The translations under genes were made by a program, and so were the position numbers. 5,900 nucleotides of DNA from Bacillota bacterium (GTDB lineage Bacteria > Bacillota > Clostridia > Peptostreptococcales > Anaerovoracaceae). The notes beneath the pieces are model-generated. The model saw only the letters and a program-made list of their open reading frames with translations. It did not search any database and was not told the DNA's origin. Positions within the stretch are counted from its first letter, which is position 1. Every line of letters begins with the position of its first letter. The stretch is taken from assembly GCA_016282655.1 (NCBI GenBank), contig JAEELK010000213.1, positions 1 to 5,900 of the forward strand, in the 5' to 3' direction. Below are positions 5,477-5,900 of this stretch, in pieces.

Positions 5477-5497
5477 AGCTGTCCTCTTTCTCCTTTC

Positions 5498-5510
5498 CCC
5501 GCGCGGCGGG
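5498..5510. repeat. Small GC hairpin in the mnmE leader
   Basis: CCCGC (5498-5502) and GCGGG (5506-5510) are perfect 5-bp arms around 3 nt. On the minus strand the hairpin falls between the jag terminator T-tract and the SD-like AAGGAG (5495-5490) upstream of mnmE. It could influence readthrough or ribosome access; its role is unknown. Confidence 0.35.
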
Positions 5511-5539
5511 AAAAAGAAAAGGCCTGCGCGCGGCAGGCC
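5511..5539 (-). terminator. Intrinsic terminator after jag
   Basis: A 7-bp GC-rich stem (GGCCTGC 5521-5527 with GCAGGCC 5533-5539, 5-nt loop) is followed on the minus strand by TTTTCTTTTT (5520-5511). It starts 7 nt past the jag stop codon. Only about 34 nt separate the T-tract from the mnmE start. Confidence 0.8.
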
Positions 5540-5546
5540 CTTTCGA

Positions 5547-5900
5547 TTACTTCTTTTCGATGATGACCCGGCGGTACGGCTCCTCGCCTTCGCTGCGGGT
5601 GCTCACACCGGGGAAGCGCTGCAGGGTGGAGTGGATGACCTTCCGCTCGTAGGGATTCATCGGCTCCAGCCGCACGCTCTTCCCGCTGCGGCGGACCTTG
5701 TCGGCCAGGCGCTTCGCGAGCTGTTCCAGCGTGCGCTCACGCTTTTCGCGGTAGTTCTCCGCATCGACGATGACGCGGGTGTATTTCTCTTTGTCCTTGT
5801 TGACGACAAGGCTGGTCAGGTACTGCACGGCGTCCAGCGTCTGTCCGCGCTTGCCGATGATGGTCCCGGCGTCCTTGCCGTTGATGTCGATGTAGAGGCA
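5547..5900 (-). CDS. jag: Jag/KhpB (EloR) RNA-binding protein, C-terminal 117 residues (5' end beyond the right edge)
   Basis: The frame is open to the right edge; the GTG at 5828 is an internal valine, not a start. The visible part begins CLYIDINGKDAG, then IIGKRGQTLDAVQYL, which carries the GxxG loop (GKRG) of a type II KH domain. After it comes YTRVIVDAENYREKRERTL and an R3H domain with NPYERKVIHSTLQ (the R...H signature) ending in YRRVIIEKK. KH followed by R3H is the diagnostic architecture of Jag/KhpB/EloR. This is a cytoplasmic RNA-binding protein that works with KhpA and affects cell elongation and sporulation regulation in Gram-positives. The N-terminal Jag domain is not in the window. 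Its position just before mnmE is the conserved yidC-jag-mnmE order. A terminator follows the stop. Confidence 0.96.
   Translation of the reverse strand, partial: CLYIDINGKDAGTIIGKRGQTLDAVQYLTSLVVNKDKEKYTRVIVDAENYREKRERTLEQLAKRLADKVRRSGKSVRLEPMNPYERKVIHSTLQRFPGVSTRSEGEEPYRRVIIEKK

Noticed and set aside
3794..5563. Plus-strand open frame of 589 codons opposite mnmG, mnmE and the end of jag
   Set aside because: It is antisense to full-length MnmG/MnmE, has no SD or family motif, and has low-complexity composition (L, R, Q, A) typical of shadows in GC-rich DNA.

Overview
This is a GC-rich chromosomal window from a Gram-positive bacterium, most likely a high-GC member of the Firmicutes (Clostridia). 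On the minus strand the gene order is jag/khpB - mnmE - mnmG - rsmG - [insert] - parA. This is the conserved origin-proximal block (rpmH-rnpA-yidC-jag-mnmE-mnmG-rsmG-parA-parB) that lies beside oriC in most Firmicutes. The protein details (RsmG tail GTPAKYPRKAGTPAKDPL, AGGAGG-type ribosome binding sites, KH-R3H Jag) fit this. I cannot assign genus or species from the sequence alone.

Layout from right to left, the direction of transcription of the core genes. Positions 5547-5900 hold the C-terminal part of Jag/KhpB (KH and R3H RNA-binding domains), followed by a minus-strand intrinsic terminator at 5511-5539. Positions 5476-4112 are mnmE, 4101-2218 mnmG and 2217-1510 rsmG. These three are tightly packed (10-nt and 0-nt gaps) and look like one operon. 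MnmE and MnmG together modify the wobble uridine of certain tRNAs. RsmG methylates G527 of 16S rRNA. The operon ends at a strong hairpin with a T-tract at 1387-1415, shared with a converging plus-strand gene.

Between rsmG and parA, where Bacillus-type genomes often carry noc, there is a small accessory module of two divergent genes. One is a plus-strand gene for a 114-aa four-helix membrane protein of unknown function (1038-1382). The other is a minus-strand, full-length CatA-type (chloramphenicol acetyltransferase family) O-acetyltransferase (887-234). Their 150-bp shared promoter region contains three inverted repeats that could be operators. The left end of the window is the start of parA (77-1), with a TTG start, a clear SD and an excellent sigma-A-type promoter.

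Two identical 16-bp parS-type ParB binding sites (core GTTTCACGTGAAAC), in opposite orientation, bracket the accessory module. One lies in the parA leader (113-128) and one 9 nt past the rsmG stop (1485-1500). The window is otherwise conventional housekeeping. The parts worth a second look are the parS-flanked module and its candidate operators. I found no RNA gene, CRISPR array, insertion sequence or convincing oriC/DnaA-box cluster.
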